A DNA stretch of 64,000 nucleotides from Deinococcus sp. Leaf326 (GTDB taxonomy: Bacteria; Deinococcota; Deinococci; Deinococcales; Deinococcaceae), in contig NZ_LMOM01000002.1 of the NCBI RefSeq assembly GCF_001424185.1, positions 39,900-103,899 of the forward strand, written 5' to 3'. Positions 1-8,696 of this stretch are shown one piece after another. The position numbers and the translations under genes are program-made. The notes beneath the pieces were generated by a model. That model was not told where the DNA came from and made no database searches. It saw only the letters and a program-made list of their open reading frames with translations. Positions within the stretch are counted from its first letter, which is position 1, and each line of letters starts with the position of its first letter.

Positions 1-1117
1 GGGTCTGCGCCAGCTGGGTCTGAGCGGTCACCAGCTGACTCTGCGCCGTGGCGAGCTGGGTGGCCGCTTCCTGGTTGGCGTGCCCGTCGCGGGCGGCCTC
101 TTCCAAGGCGATCAGGTACTCGGCGGGGTGGTCGGTCTTGACCTGTTCGAGCGTCTTGCCGAAGCGTTCGAGGAGCGCTTTGATCTTGGGGTGCATGTAG
201 GACTCCTTGCCCGGTACCGGGACCGGGGGGGTAGGGGGCGTGATGGGCGTCGGGGTTGGGGTCGGCGTCGGGGCGGCTGGGGCACGCTGAGGCGGGGGGC
301 CATAGCCGCCCGACTCGGCGTAGACCTGGCCGCCGCTGTTGGCGGGAAGGGCTACAAAGTCGATGGTCAGGAAGGCGAGGTCGTCGCCCGTCACCGGGAT
401 CTCCAGCTCCGGGTCGATCATGCCGCTCGGATCGGGGATGCCCAGCTCCCCGAACGGCACCCACTCCACGCTGGAGTAGCCGTTCGTGCTGATGCCGACG
501 AACACGCCGTCCTCGTTCAGGGTCTGGATCAACTCGCCCGAGGCGGTGCGGGTGTAGACGCCCTCGCCCCACACCACGGGCTTGCGGACCCGGATACCGG
601 AGTCGGGTGGAAACTCGACATCCTTCTCCTCGATACCCAGGGCAGTCCAGCGGGCGGCCACGGCGTCCAGCCGCCCCTTCCAGCCGTCGTCCCAGCCGGG
701 GTGTTCGAGCAGGCCGGTGAGCTTGCCCTGTTCCATCCAGGGCGTAGCGCGCGCGATGGCCGCCTCGTAGGCCGATCTGGGGTAGAAGCGGTAGTTGAGG
801 TTGATGATGTCGCAGATGGCGATGTCGGCGCGGAACTTCACCAGTTCGCGCTGGTCGTCGCCGGTCCCGACCGTCTCGCGGCCGATGACCTGCACGCCGC
901 TCAGGCGTAGCGGCGCCTCGTGCAGGCTGACGTTGCGGTCTACCTGGTGGGCGTGGACGCCGCTCTCGCGCAGCGCCTCGGGCGTGGGCCGGGGCGGGGG
1001 CTCGGTGCGGCTCTCCTGCAGCGCCGTCATGCCGGGCGGCACGACGAGGTGGGGCAGCGGGTCGCACAGCAGGCCGAGGGACAGCAGGTGGAGGCAGGGG
1101 CTTCGGTTCATGGGCAT
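1..1117 (-). CDS. Prohead protease with C-terminal scaffold-like region (partial)
   Basis: The gene runs off the left edge; 372 codons are visible from an ATG behind GTAGGAGAAC. Residues about 70-190 look like the T4 gp21-type (S80) head-maturation protease: an N-L-N-Y-R-F-Y-P motif, GKLTGLLEHP with the likely catalytic His, and VFVGISTNGYSS with the likely catalytic Ser. After a Thr/Pro-rich linker the end becomes Gln/Ala-rich (ATQLATAQSQLVTAQTQL), as expected of a helical scaffold. The role, cleaving scaffold and capsid during prohead maturation, is inferred from the family and from its place downstream of portal and terminase. Confidence 0.72.
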   Translation of the reverse strand, partial: MPMNRSPCLHLLSLGLLCDPLPHLVVPPGMTALQESRTEPPPRPTPEALRESGVHAHQVDRNVSLHEAPLRLSGVQVIGRETVGTGDDQRELVKFRADIAICDIINLNYRFYPRSAYEAAIARATPWMEQGKLTGLLEHPGWDDGWKGRLDAVAARWTALGIEEKDVEFPPDSGIRVRKPVVWGEGVYTRTASGELIQTLNEDGVFVGISTNGYSSVEWVPFGELGIPDPSGMIDPELEIPVTGDDLAFLTIDFVALPANSGGQVYAESGGYGPPPQRAPAAPTPTPTPTPITPPTPPVPVPGKESYMHPKIKALLERFGKTLEQVKTDHPAEYLIALEEAARDGHANQEAATQLATAQSQLVTAQTQLAQT

Positions 1118-1125
1118 GGGTTCTC

Positions 1126-2283
1126 CTACTCGGTGGCGATGAAGGCGATGGCGTCGGTGTAGGGCACGTCCTGGTCGTCGGCCCGCAGCAGCAGGGTGTC
1201 CGCCTCTGGCGCCACGGCCTGGAGCCGGGTGTAGTACCCGCTGAGGGCGTACATCTGGCCGCTGCGGGTGCCGATGCTGAGCCGGGGCCGGTCCACCGCG
1301 CCTTCTGGACGGTGAACCCCGAGGGTGACCCGTTGGCCCCGGGTGACCGGCAGCAGCCAGCCATGCCCCAGGCCGCCGCTGGAGATCACGACCTCACCCG
1401 GGTGGGTCAGGACCGCGATCATCCGGGTGACGGTGACCTCGGCCTCGGCGTCCGCGCTCAGCTCCAGCCGGTAGAGGCCGCCGGTCGCCTCGGCGACGAC
1501 CAGGGTCTGCCGGCCGGTGACCGCTTCCCCGCCCGCGTGGTCGCCGCCCGGCCCACTCAGCAACGCCCGGCACGGGTCGCTGGCCTCGACCTGCACTTCG
1601 AGGTACGCCCCGGCCGGCACGGTGAGGTGGTAGCGCAGCGGCGCGGTCGGCGTGACCACCCCGTCGGTCTCGCCCTCCCCCAGCACCAGGGCGTCCACCT
1701 GGGCAGGCGAGCCAGGAGGCGCGGGACCGACCCCGACCCGGCTGAGGGTGACCGGCCCACGCAGAGGCGTGAGGAGGTAGAAGCCGGGCTCCTGCAGGGC
1801 CAGGGGCGGTCCCTCACCCACGGTGCCCAGCGAGGTGCCGTCGCGGTAGAGCGAGGCCAGACCCTGGACGGCCAGGAGGGTGGACTGCCCAGGCCCGAGC
1901 GTGAAGGTGGCGCGCTGCCGGAGCTGGAGGGTAAGAGGGACGCCTCCTTCCGGGAGGGGTTGAGCGCCGTCCATTCCGGTGTAGAAGGACGCGCTGATCT
2001 CCAGACCGGTGGCCCACCCGGTCAGGGTCACGCGCGCACTCAGCGGCAGAGGACCAGGCAGGGTAATGGCCAGCGGGTGGCCCAGGCCCTGGACCTGCCC
2101 AAGTCGCTGGGCGCCGTCGAAGAGTTCCAGCAGCGGGGGGTTCTGGGATTCTCCGCGCAGTTCGAGGACCACCCCGAGCGCGCCGGGGGTCATGGGGGTG
2201 TTCAGCGTGACGTTGCGGACGACCGGCTGGGCGCTGGGGCCGGTGCCGCCGAGGTCGATGGTCAGATCGGTGAGACGTCTCAC
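1126..2283 (-). CDS. Uncharacterised beta-rich phage structural protein
   Basis: A 385-residue protein between the portal-side genes and the prohead protease, in the same operon. It has no cysteine-rich or enzyme motif. It consists of many short Val/Thr/Leu strands separated by Gly/Pro turns, typical of head-decoration or tail-fibre-type beta proteins. I do not recognise the family. Its place in the late cluster and strand-rich composition support a virion role, but the exact position in the particle is unknown. Confidence 0.6.
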   Translation of the reverse strand: MRRLTDLTIDLGGTGPSAQPVVRNVTLNTPMTPGALGVVLELRGESQNPPLLELFDGAQRLGQVQGLGHPLAITLPGPLPLSARVTLTGWATGLEISASFYTGMDGAQPLPEGGVPLTLQLRQRATFTLGPGQSTLLAVQGLASLYRDGTSLGTVGEGPPLALQEPGFYLLTPLRGPVTLSRVGVGPAPPGSPAQVDALVLGEGETDGVVTPTAPLRYHLTVPAGAYLEVQVEASDPCRALLSGPGGDHAGGEAVTGRQTLVVAEATGGLYRLELSADAEAEVTVTRMIAVLTHPGEVVISSGGLGHGWLLPVTRGQRVTLGVHRPEGAVDRPRLSIGTRSGQMYALSGYYTRLQAVAPEADTLLLRADDQDVPYTDAIAFIATE

Positions 2284-2386
2284 GCACCCTCCAACAGGAG
2301 GCAGGGACTGCGGCTCGTGTTCATCGGGCCTCCGGAACGGTTGCGGCCCCCAGCATGTCTACCGGGGGCCAGGGGAGAGGGTGGGT

Positions 2387-2728
2387 CTACTCGCGCAGCA
2401 GCGCCACGCCGAGGCTGCCCCGCATCACAGCCGCCTGCTGCCAGCCCACCGTGAACACCTCGGGGGCGCTGGCATGCGGCTGGACCCGGTAGCCCTGTCC
2501 GGAAAGGACACGGGACACCGAGAGCAGCTGGTCGGGCGTGAGATCGAAGCGGCGGAAGACGATGTCTACGGCGGTCAGACCGCTCTCGCTGCCTGCTGCC
2601 GTCCGGATCTCGCCGTACGCGTGGGCCAGGGCAGGGGCGATGGCCTCGCGGTTGCGTTCCTGCTGGGCCTTCTGCTGCTGGGTTGCTAGTGCAGCCGCCT
2701 GCGCGGCGCTAAGAGGTTCGTTGCTCAC
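2387..2728 (-). CDS. Small protein between portal and head genes
   Basis: 113 residues, overlapping the end of the portal gene by four bases (ATGA), which suggests translational coupling. The N-terminus is a Gln/Ala-rich helix (AAALATQQQKAQQERNREA) and the C-terminal two thirds looks like a compact alpha/beta domain. No family recognised. Small genes at this spot in phages are often head-completion or portal-associated factors; that is only an inference from position. Confidence 0.6.
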   Translation of the reverse strand: MSNEPLSAAQAAALATQQQKAQQERNREAIAPALAHAYGEIRTAAGSESGLTAVDIVFRRFDLTPDQLLSVSRVLSGQGYRVQPHASAPEVFTVGWQQAAVMRGSLGVALLRE

Positions 2729-4209
2729 TGCGCTGCTCCTTCGCCCGTCTGGGGTGGTGGGGTCTTGTTCGGTTTGCCGGGGGCCGGATCGGCCGCCTCA
2801 CCCTCGCGCCGCTCCTTTTCCAGGGCCGGGTCGTAGCCGAGATCGGCGGTTGCCGTTTCTTCACTGACCAGACCGTTCTTCAAGGCCACAGAGACGCGGC
2901 TGACGATTTCGGTCATCGTCTCCTCGCGGATCTCGGGGAAGACCCAGGGCAGCTCGATCCGGTCGATGGGCAGGCGCTTGCGGCTGCCCTTGACCGTGCG
3001 GAACTTCGCGTCCGGCCCGGCGCGGCGCTTAATCTCGGTGCGGAAGATCCGGGTCATCAGGGCTCCGAGCGCGGCCTGCCGCTTATTACTCAGGCGCACG
3101 CTGGGCAGGCCCATGCTGGCCGCCGTGGTGCGCGTGGCGTTGCCGCCCTCGCCCAGGTAATGCTCAGGCAGGCCGCCGATGGTCAGGCCCACCATGCGCA
3201 GGATCAGGCGCATGTCACTGGCCGCGTCCGCCGCACCCTGGCCGGGCCGCAGGAAGTCGATGGACTCGGCCACCTCGTCGTAGCGGTTGCCGGTCGCCGC
3301 GTCGGTGTAGCCGGGCCGCACCATGACGGGCAGCACGCCGCCCCGCTCCGGGAACTGGGACAGGCCACGGGTCTTGCGGCGCCACTCGTACACGCCGCCG
3401 TCCGGGTTGCCATTCGCGTCCACGCCGTTCGGGTCAATCATGGCCTGATAGACGGCCAGCACACGCTGCTGCACGTGGTGGACGTTGAGGCGCATGTTCA
3501 TCAGGGCGATGTACGCCGTGGCGAGGTCGGCAGCCGGGAAGGCGACCGACCAGCCACGCGGGTCGTTCCATAGCCCGCCGAGGTGCGCCGCCCAGGCGAA
3601 GCTGCCCTCCTCCCAGCGCATCTCCGAACCCGTGGGGCGGTTCCAGCGGACCCGCTGCACCATCGCTCCGGCCGTGGCCCCGCGCGCCGTACTGGCGTCG
3701 ACCGCGAAGCCGCTGAGTCCCACGTCGAGCATCCCGAAGAGGGCCGGCTCATCGCGGCCGGGCAGGCGGTCGCCGTTCAGCTCGGAGGGGAACACGGCGG
3801 CGATCTCGCCGTCGAGGAACCACTCGGTGATCAGGCGCTCGCTGACGAGTTCGGCGAAGCTGTTGGCTTCCCAGAAGTCCTCGACGATGGCCTGCAGGCC
3901 AGGATCGGCGAAGCGGCCATAGGTGAGGTTGTCCCCCACCAGGAAGGCCCCGGCGATATCGACCACGGCGCGGAACAGGCCGTTGGTGAAGTACAGGGCG
4001 CGGGACTGGTCCCGGCTCTGCGCGCGGCTCATGCCGAAGCGCCCGGCCACGGTGGGACTGTCGGCGTAGGTGCCTTCGTACCAGCCGGGGTCGAGTTGAT
4101 CGAGGGCGGAGGCAGGCTTGCGCCCACCCCGGATCTGCACGGCCGCCTCGGTCTGATGGGTCGGAAGGGTGGAAGGCAGCGGGCGGCCGTACTTGTCGAC
4201 GAGTTGCAG
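2725..4209 (-). CDS. Phage portal protein, probable CTG start
   Basis: About 494 residues, a normal portal length, directly after the large terminase. The long alpha/beta core (e.g. RALYFTNGLFRAVVDIAGAF) followed by an acidic Pro-rich tail fits the dodecameric DNA gate at the head vertex. The first standard start in this frame (GTG at 4140) lies 69 bases too late: a strong GAGGAGGTGA sits six bases before an in-frame CTG at 4209. From there the protein reads LQLVDKYGRPLPS, the usual opening of portal proteins ('LVDxYGRP'). An in-frame TGA lies just upstream of the CTG, so no earlier start is possible. Confidence 0.85.
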   Translation of the reverse strand: MQLVDKYGRPLPSTLPTHQTEAAVQIRGGRKPASALDQLDPGWYEGTYADSPTVAGRFGMSRAQSRDQSRALYFTNGLFRAVVDIAGAFLVGDNLTYGRFADPGLQAIVEDFWEANSFAELVSERLITEWFLDGEIAAVFPSELNGDRLPGRDEPALFGMLDVGLSGFAVDASTARGATAGAMVQRVRWNRPTGSEMRWEEGSFAWAAHLGGLWNDPRGWSVAFPAADLATAYIALMNMRLNVHHVQQRVLAVYQAMIDPNGVDANGNPDGGVYEWRRKTRGLSQFPERGGVLPVMVRPGYTDAATGNRYDEVAESIDFLRPGQGAADAASDMRLILRMVGLTIGGLPEHYLGEGGNATRTTAASMGLPSVRLSNKRQAALGALMTRIFRTEIKRRAGPDAKFRTVKGSRKRLPIDRIELPWVFPEIREETMTEIVSRVSVALKNGLVSEETATADLGYDPALEKERREGEAADPAPGKPNKTPPPQTGEGAAQ

Positions 4210-4233
4210 GGTGAATCACCTCCTCGTGGGGGT

Positions 4234-5904
4234 CTAGTAGGGGTCGTCGAATTCGCCGTCGTCCCCCAGCACGTCGCCGGGACCGACCTGCGCTGCTCCC
4301 CGGTTGGCCGAGGGCTTGGCGACATTGGCGTTGGCGTACTGGAGGTACTGACTGAGCGTGTCGATCTCGTCGGTGTCCGCAGCCGGGAAAGCCGCGAGCC
4401 GGATCTGGAGGCCGCCCATCCAGGCGTAGACCTTGGGGTGGGGCAGGAACACGTCCCCGGCCGCGACCAGGGGCGTAATGGCGCGGGCGCGCAGCTCCTT
4501 GCCCCCGTGGGGCATGACCGGGAGCATCCCGCCCAGCTTGCCCCGCAGGGTCTGCATGATGGCTGCGCCGAAGGCCTTGGCCTCAATCAACTTGCCGGCG
4601 ATATGCGGCCAGCGGGTCGTCATCGCCTGGACCTGCACGATGCTCTCCGGCATGTCGTACAGGCCCCGGTCCTGGTCAAGCAGGTAGTGGCGCGCACCGA
4701 TGCTGCCCCAGACCTGCCCCACCACTTTGGACGCGGACTTCGACTTGCTGCCGAAGGTCATATCCCAGGACTGCGCGGACAGGGTGAAGAGGCCAGGGGT
4801 CTGCCGCAGCTCCTCGAGCGTCCAGGGGAGGATCTCCACCGGGCACTCGTAGTACTCGTCATCGACCTTAACCATGATTGGCTGCTGCGCGAGCTCGGGC
4901 ATGTCGCGCGGCGCCCAGTAGCGCCACCAGCGCGGCTTGAACACGTTCCCGTCCGCCGGTACCGGGTCCTGCTGGTGCTGACCCGAGTAGTCACTGAGCA
5001 GGGTTTTCTTCGCCTGCTCGATGACCTGGCGGGGGAACAGCTTCGGGAAGAGCAGCTCGCCCACCTCGGTGCGCGGGTCAGTCCACCCGATGCTGGTGGC
5101 GTGGCGGTTCTTGCCGTCGTACTCGCTAGGGAGACAGACGTGATCGTAGCCGCCCTCGGCGTGCTCGGTCCCGACGTTCGCCAGGACGTGGCCGCTGAGG
5201 TCCTGCTCGTGCAGGCGCTGCATGATGATCACGAAGGCGCCGTGCGCGAGGTTGTTCAGGCGGCTGCTCATCGCCTTGTCCCACCAGTTGATCACGTCCG
5301 CCCGGTACCCGGGGTTGGTGGCGTTGATCGCGCTGATGGGATCGTCCACCACCACCACGTCCCCGCGGTGGCCGGTGCTGGCGCCGCCCACGGTGAGCGA
5401 GATCCGGAAGCCGTTCTCCGTGTTGAAGTAGTAGGACTTCTCGTTCTGGTCGGCCTTGAGCTTCCACTTCACGCCGAAGCCCTGGTACCACTGCGAGGTG
5501 ATCAGGTCGCGGCATTTCACCGAGTCGCGCACCACGAGGGCGCTGTCGTAACTCGTGAAGATGGCGCGCCACCAGGGGCGTTCCAGCCACGTCCAGGCGG
5601 GCCAGAAGACGTTGATGATGAGCGACTTCATATGCCCGGGCGGGATGTTCACCAGGAGGCGCTTGATGCCGTCGGGGGTGCCGGCGCCCCGGCTGATGGC
5701 CTCAAGGTGCTCACAGATCACGTCGATGTGCCAGTTGTGGATGTACGGGGTGCTGGGCTCCAGGATGGGCCAGCCCTGGCGCACGAACTCCGCGAGGCTA
5801 CGTTTTGCTGCCCGCCGGAGTTTCTCCGCCCGCACTTCCGCCAGACTGGGCAGTTCCGCCTGCTGCGCTGGCGAGGATCGCTTCGAGCGAGTCGAGCGCG
5901 TCAT
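4234..5904 (-). CDS. terL: Terminase large subunit
   Basis: 556 residues with both halves of a packaging motor. The N-terminal ATPase has a Walker-A-like PPGHMKS (residues about 88-94) and Walker B VVVVDDP (183-189). The C-terminal RNase H-like nuclease begins at SAQSWDMTFG with the metal-binding Asp at about 381 and includes GAAIMQTL. It pumps and cuts concatemeric DNA into proheads together with the small subunit and portal. It overlaps the preceding small-subunit-like gene by about 107 bases and is followed 24 bases later by the portal, the standard packaging order. Confidence 0.93.
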   Translation of the reverse strand: MTRSTRSKRSSPAQQAELPSLAEVRAEKLRRAAKRSLAEFVRQGWPILEPSTPYIHNWHIDVICEHLEAISRGAGTPDGIKRLLVNIPPGHMKSLIINVFWPAWTWLERPWWRAIFTSYDSALVVRDSVKCRDLITSQWYQGFGVKWKLKADQNEKSYYFNTENGFRISLTVGGASTGHRGDVVVVDDPISAINATNPGYRADVINWWDKAMSSRLNNLAHGAFVIIMQRLHEQDLSGHVLANVGTEHAEGGYDHVCLPSEYDGKNRHATSIGWTDPRTEVGELLFPKLFPRQVIEQAKKTLLSDYSGQHQQDPVPADGNVFKPRWWRYWAPRDMPELAQQPIMVKVDDEYYECPVEILPWTLEELRQTPGLFTLSAQSWDMTFGSKSKSASKVVGQVWGSIGARHYLLDQDRGLYDMPESIVQVQAMTTRWPHIAGKLIEAKAFGAAIMQTLRGKLGGMLPVMPHGGKELRARAITPLVAAGDVFLPHPKVYAWMGGLQIRLAAFPAADTDEIDTLSQYLQYANANVAKPSANRGAAQVGPGDVLGDDGEFDDPY

Positions 5905-6481
5905 CGTCTAGCTGCTCCAGCAGGCTGCCGGTGCGCTGGACCTGCACGGGGCCGGTGCCGTCCGCGCCGGTGAGGCCCACGGTGCGGCCGTATTCCTTGC
6001 GGTTGCGGCGTTCCAGGAACCACATGGCCGCGCGGGCGTCGGGGAGGGTGGTCTCCACGATGGTGGTGACGTCCTCTTCGAGCATGACCCGGTCGGTCTC
6101 CATGATCCGCCGCTCGTCCTCGTTGCCGGGACCGTAGTCGGGGTCGGGTTCCTGCTGCACCAGGTACTTGCGTTTGGTGGTCGTTTTGGTGGTTTTCTGC
6201 CCTCCTGCGGCGGCGTCCATGACGACCCGGAGGGCTTTTTCCTCCGCTCGGGCCTGAGCCTCCTTGCACCCCTGCGAAAATGCGGAATAGGGGGTGTCGG
6301 TCTCGGCGTCGAGATCGTCCTCGCCGCGCGCAATCCAGTCGTAGTAGGTCCGTTCGCCGATCCCGACCAGGCTGCACACGACACTGACCGGGTTGCCGCG
6401 CCGCAGCAGGCCGACGATCTTGGTATGGAGCTTCGGGTCGAGCTTGCTGGGCCGACCCGGCCCGTCTTGCTTCCTGGCAAT
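5798..6481 (-). CDS. Terminase small subunit-like protein, probable ATT start
   Basis: Helix-turn-helix DNA-binding protein directly upstream of the large terminase. From an ATT at 6481, placed five bases after AGGAGGTGAT, it reads IARKQDGPGRPSKL and then the HTH (IVGLLRRGNPVSVV...SLVGIGERTYYDWI). The first standard start (GTG 6379) would cut this HTH in half, and no ATG, GTG or TTG lies between, so a non-AUG start is likely. The C-terminal LLEQLDDDALDSLEAIL matches the end of the next gene upstream (6504-6965), making the two likely paralogues. Predicted role: recognition of the phage pac/cos DNA. Confidence 0.7.
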   Translation of the reverse strand: MARKQDGPGRPSKLDPKLHTKIVGLLRRGNPVSVVCSLVGIGERTYYDWIARGEDDLDAETDTPYSAFSQGCKEAQARAEEKALRVVMDAAAGGQKTTKTTTKRKYLVQQEPDPDYGPGNEDERRIMETDRVMLEEDVTTIVETTLPDARAAMWFLERRNRKEYGRTVGLTGADGTGPVQVQRTGSLLEQLDDDALDSLEAILASAAGGTAQSGGSAGGETPAGSKT

Positions 6482-6503
6482 GGGAAATCACCTCCTGGGT
6501 GAC

Positions 6504-6965
6504 CTAGTGGGTGGGCCGGGCGGCGGTGCGCGCCACGATCCCTTCGAGGGCCTCGAGCTCGTCGTCGTCCAGCTGGGTGAGATCCAGCCGGGGCGGAGGC
6601 GGGTTGAGGGGCGCACCGTCCTTGCCGGTGACCTCCAGGCGTTTCTTACCCCAGCGCTCCGGGTGGCTGCGCTCAAGGAAGAAGATGTCGGCCTTGAGGT
6701 TGCCCTTGCTGCCCGCGAGGCGGATGCGGGCGACGCTCTCGATCTCGGCCGTGGCCTTCGCGGTCTTCACCGCGCGGGCGAACTCGACGTAGATCTGGTT
6801 CCGGGCACCGCCCTCCTCGGCGCGGTTCATCCACTCGTAGTACGTGTCGGGGTGGATGCCGACGTAATCACAGCTCGTCTCAATCCAGTTGCCCGCACGC
6901 AGGGCCTGGATGAAGCGGGCCTGCAGCTCGGGGGTCAGTTTCGTCTTGCGGCCGGGGCCGGCCAT
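6504..6965 (-). CDS. Second terminase small subunit-like HTH protein
   Basis: 153 residues from the ATG at 6965 behind CAGGAGGTGC. It contains an HTH (WIETSCDYVGIHPDTYYEWM), a middle helical segment ending in FFLERSHPERWGKK, and a C-terminal LDLTQLDDDELEALEGIV that closely resembles the end of the next gene. The architecture is that of phiC31/HK97-type small terminases. Two such genes in tandem before terL is unusual; one may be the true packaging subunit and the other a regulator. A tRNA-like element lies 70 bases upstream. Confidence 0.75.
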   Translation of the reverse strand: MAGPGRKTKLTPELQARFIQALRAGNWIETSCDYVGIHPDTYYEWMNRAEEGGARNQIYVEFARAVKTAKATAEIESVARIRLAGSKGNLKADIFFLERSHPERWGKKRLEVTGKDGAPLNPPPPRLDLTQLDDDELEALEGIVARTAARPTH

Positions 6966-7034
6966 GATGCACCTCCTGATGGGGAGGCGCGGGGCCTCAC
7001 CTCGGAAAATGGGGGAAAAGGAAAGGGGCGGATA

Positions 7035-7104
7035 TGGGGGTAGCCGCTGGAATTGAACCAGCGCGGAACGCTCCATGACGCAGGGCGTTCCGGACCTTGC
7101 CACC
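7035..7104 (-). ncRNA. tRNA-like element lacking a D arm
   Basis: Read on the minus strand this 70-base stretch has a perfect T arm (GCTGG-TTCAATT-CCAGC), a 3' acceptor strand GGCTACC, and an encoded C-CCA end. GGTGGC at its 5' end can pair with the acceptor strand (six pairs, one G-U). Between them lie AAGGTCC and one long hairpin (GGAACGC...GCGTTCC) instead of D and anticodon arms. It is therefore not an ordinary tRNA. A similar element occurs at 28338-28395, and both precede a phage gene by about 65-70 bases. It could be a decayed class II tRNA or a structured leader. Confidence 0.5.
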
Positions 7105-7221
7105 ACGCTGGCCGCCGCGCTCAGGTCCCGGAAAAGCGCAGCGGCCGGGGTGCGACAGACCCAGCGCCCGGCACGCGCACCCTGTCGCGGGGCGGCGTCC
7201 TGGGGGCGCTGGGCAGAGAGC

Positions 7222-7605
7222 TCAGGGGGTAGGCGCGACGAACGGCGGAGCGACCCGGCGCTCGAACTCAGCTTTCAGTGCCTCGAAGACAGCGGGTTCA
7301 GAGGCGGGGTCTTCAGTGACCACGACAGCGAGCTGTTCGGCCAGGACCATCGGGAGCGCCTGGATGGACAACTCGCTGTTCAGCCAGATCTCGGGAGCCT
7401 TTTCGAACGGGAACAAGGCAATCCCCGCGGAAGGACGATCCGCAGCGCCAGCAGGAAGGTCAGCACCACGTCTCCCCGCAAGCTGGCGCGGCGTGAACAT
7501 GTGCTTGTCGGGCATGTACTCCACAACCACGTCGATGGTGGGGTGGAGGTCAGCAAATACGGTCAGCATCAGGGCGACAGGATCATTCAGCACGCTCGTC
7601 GTCAT
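7222..7605 (-). CDS. Hypothetical phage protein
   Basis: 127 residues between the cytosine methyltransferase and the small terminase genes, same strand. No family recognised. Mixed alpha/beta composition with a run of hydrophobic residues around ALPMVLAEQLAVVV that could be a buried helix or strand. It starts 15 bases after the end of the methyltransferase gene's frame, so it is probably co-transcribed. Confidence 0.6.
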   Translation of the reverse strand: MTTSVLNDPVALMLTVFADLHPTIDVVVEYMPDKHMFTPRQLAGRRGADLPAGAADRPSAGIALFPFEKAPEIWLNSELSIQALPMVLAEQLAVVVTEDPASEPAVFEALKAEFERRVAPPFVAPTP

Positions 7606-7622
7606 GGGGGTCTCCTAGGCGC

Positions 7623-8696
7623 TCAGGCCCGGTCGAGGATGGTGGCGCGGATGTGCCGGGCAATGGCACGCGTCATGAGGGGAGGCACGCTGTTGCCGAC
7701 CCTCGCCCAGGCATTGCTGAAGTCCTTGACGGCGTCCCCCGACTCGGCGAACTGATAGGCGTCCGGGAAGCTGCCGATCCGCTTGAGTTCGGGAATCGTG
7801 AGCAGGCGCGGGTACCGCCAGTGGTACAGGCCGTTGTTGGCCTGCCCGTCGCGCTGCACGCCTACGGTTTTCAGGATCGTGGGCGAGGCCTTGTCCGGAT
7901 GGATCTTCGTGTGACTGAACATGTGGCCCTTGACGTGCAGGTCACTGAAGTCACGGCCGGGGAGGGTCCGGCCCCAGGCGGTCAGGAAGTTCGCGTGGAT
8001 CTGGAACCCGGTCGGGCCACTGTCCAGACCGCGCAGCGCCTCACGCACCGTCGGGGGGCACATCTCAGGCGCGGGCAGGGTGGGCGTGATGCCCAGGTCC
8101 TCGCGGACGCCGATGACGATGAGGCGTTCACGCAGCTGGGGCACCCCGAAGTACCCGGAGTTCAGGATGCCGGACACCGTGCGGTAGCCAGGGCCAGCGC
8201 CGCGCAGGGCGGTCATAGCCTCGTGGTACACGGCCTTCATCTTGCCCAGCGTCATGCCCTTCACGTTCTCCATCACGAACGTCTTGGGCGCCAGGCCGTC
8301 GAGCAGCCGCACGTACTCGCGGAACAGTCCATTGCGCGGATCATCAAGCGCGCGGCCGCCCATCAAAGAGAACCCTTGGCAAGGCGGGGAGCCGTCTAGG
8401 AGGGATAATTCCCCTTTTTTTAGACCGGCTTTACTGAGCACCTCGTCCACGCTCATGGCGGCGATATCGCCGTGGTAGATGTCGAGGTGCGGGTAGTTCA
8501 GGCCCAGCGTGTCGACCGCGTGGTCATCCCACTCCACCGCCTTCACTTCCCGAAATCCGGCCATGTGGTAGCCCGTCGACGAGCCGCCGCCTCCAGCAAA
8601 GGTACTGACGCACGTCGGCGCGTCCGGCGCGCGCTCGGCCTGGGCATCGGCCCAGTAGGCGTCCACGCGCTGGACGTACGTGTTGACCGGCCTCAA
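7623..8696 (-). CDS. DNA (cytosine-5) methyltransferase
   Basis: 357 residues with the ordered motifs of C5 methyltransferases: I (STFAGGGGSSTGYH, AdoMet binding, about 31-44), IV (GSPPCQGFS, catalytic Cys about 106), VI (ENVKGM), VIII (QLRERLIVIG) and X (RVGNSVPP). The protein appears complete. It probably methylates a short DNA target, protecting the phage genome from host restriction. It lies in an operon with a ParB-like protein (8693, 4-base overlap) and a ParB-methyltransferase fusion, and no cognate restriction nuclease is seen. Confidence 0.93.
   Translation of the reverse strand: MRPVNTYVQRVDAYWADAQAERAPDAPTCVSTFAGGGGSSTGYHMAGFREVKAVEWDDHAVDTLGLNYPHLDIYHGDIAAMSVDEVLSKAGLKKGELSLLDGSPPCQGFSLMGGRALDDPRNGLFREYVRLLDGLAPKTFVMENVKGMTLGKMKAVYHEAMTALRGAGPGYRTVSGILNSGYFGVPQLRERLIVIGVREDLGITPTLPAPEMCPPTVREALRGLDSGPTGFQIHANFLTAWGRTLPGRDFSDLHVKGHMFSHTKIHPDKASPTILKTVGVQRDGQANNGLYHWRYPRLLTIPELKRIGSFPDAYQFAESGDAVKDFSNAWARVGNSVPPLMTRAIARHIRATILDRA

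Noticed and set aside
1312..2454. 380-codon plus-strand ORF
   Set aside because: Shadow of the minus-strand structural gene at 1126-2283; no protein-like features.
3583..5973. 796-codon plus-strand ORF
   Set aside because: It is antisense to the portal and terminase genes, has low-complexity Arg/Gly/Val composition, and exists only because the true genes have GC-rich third positions.
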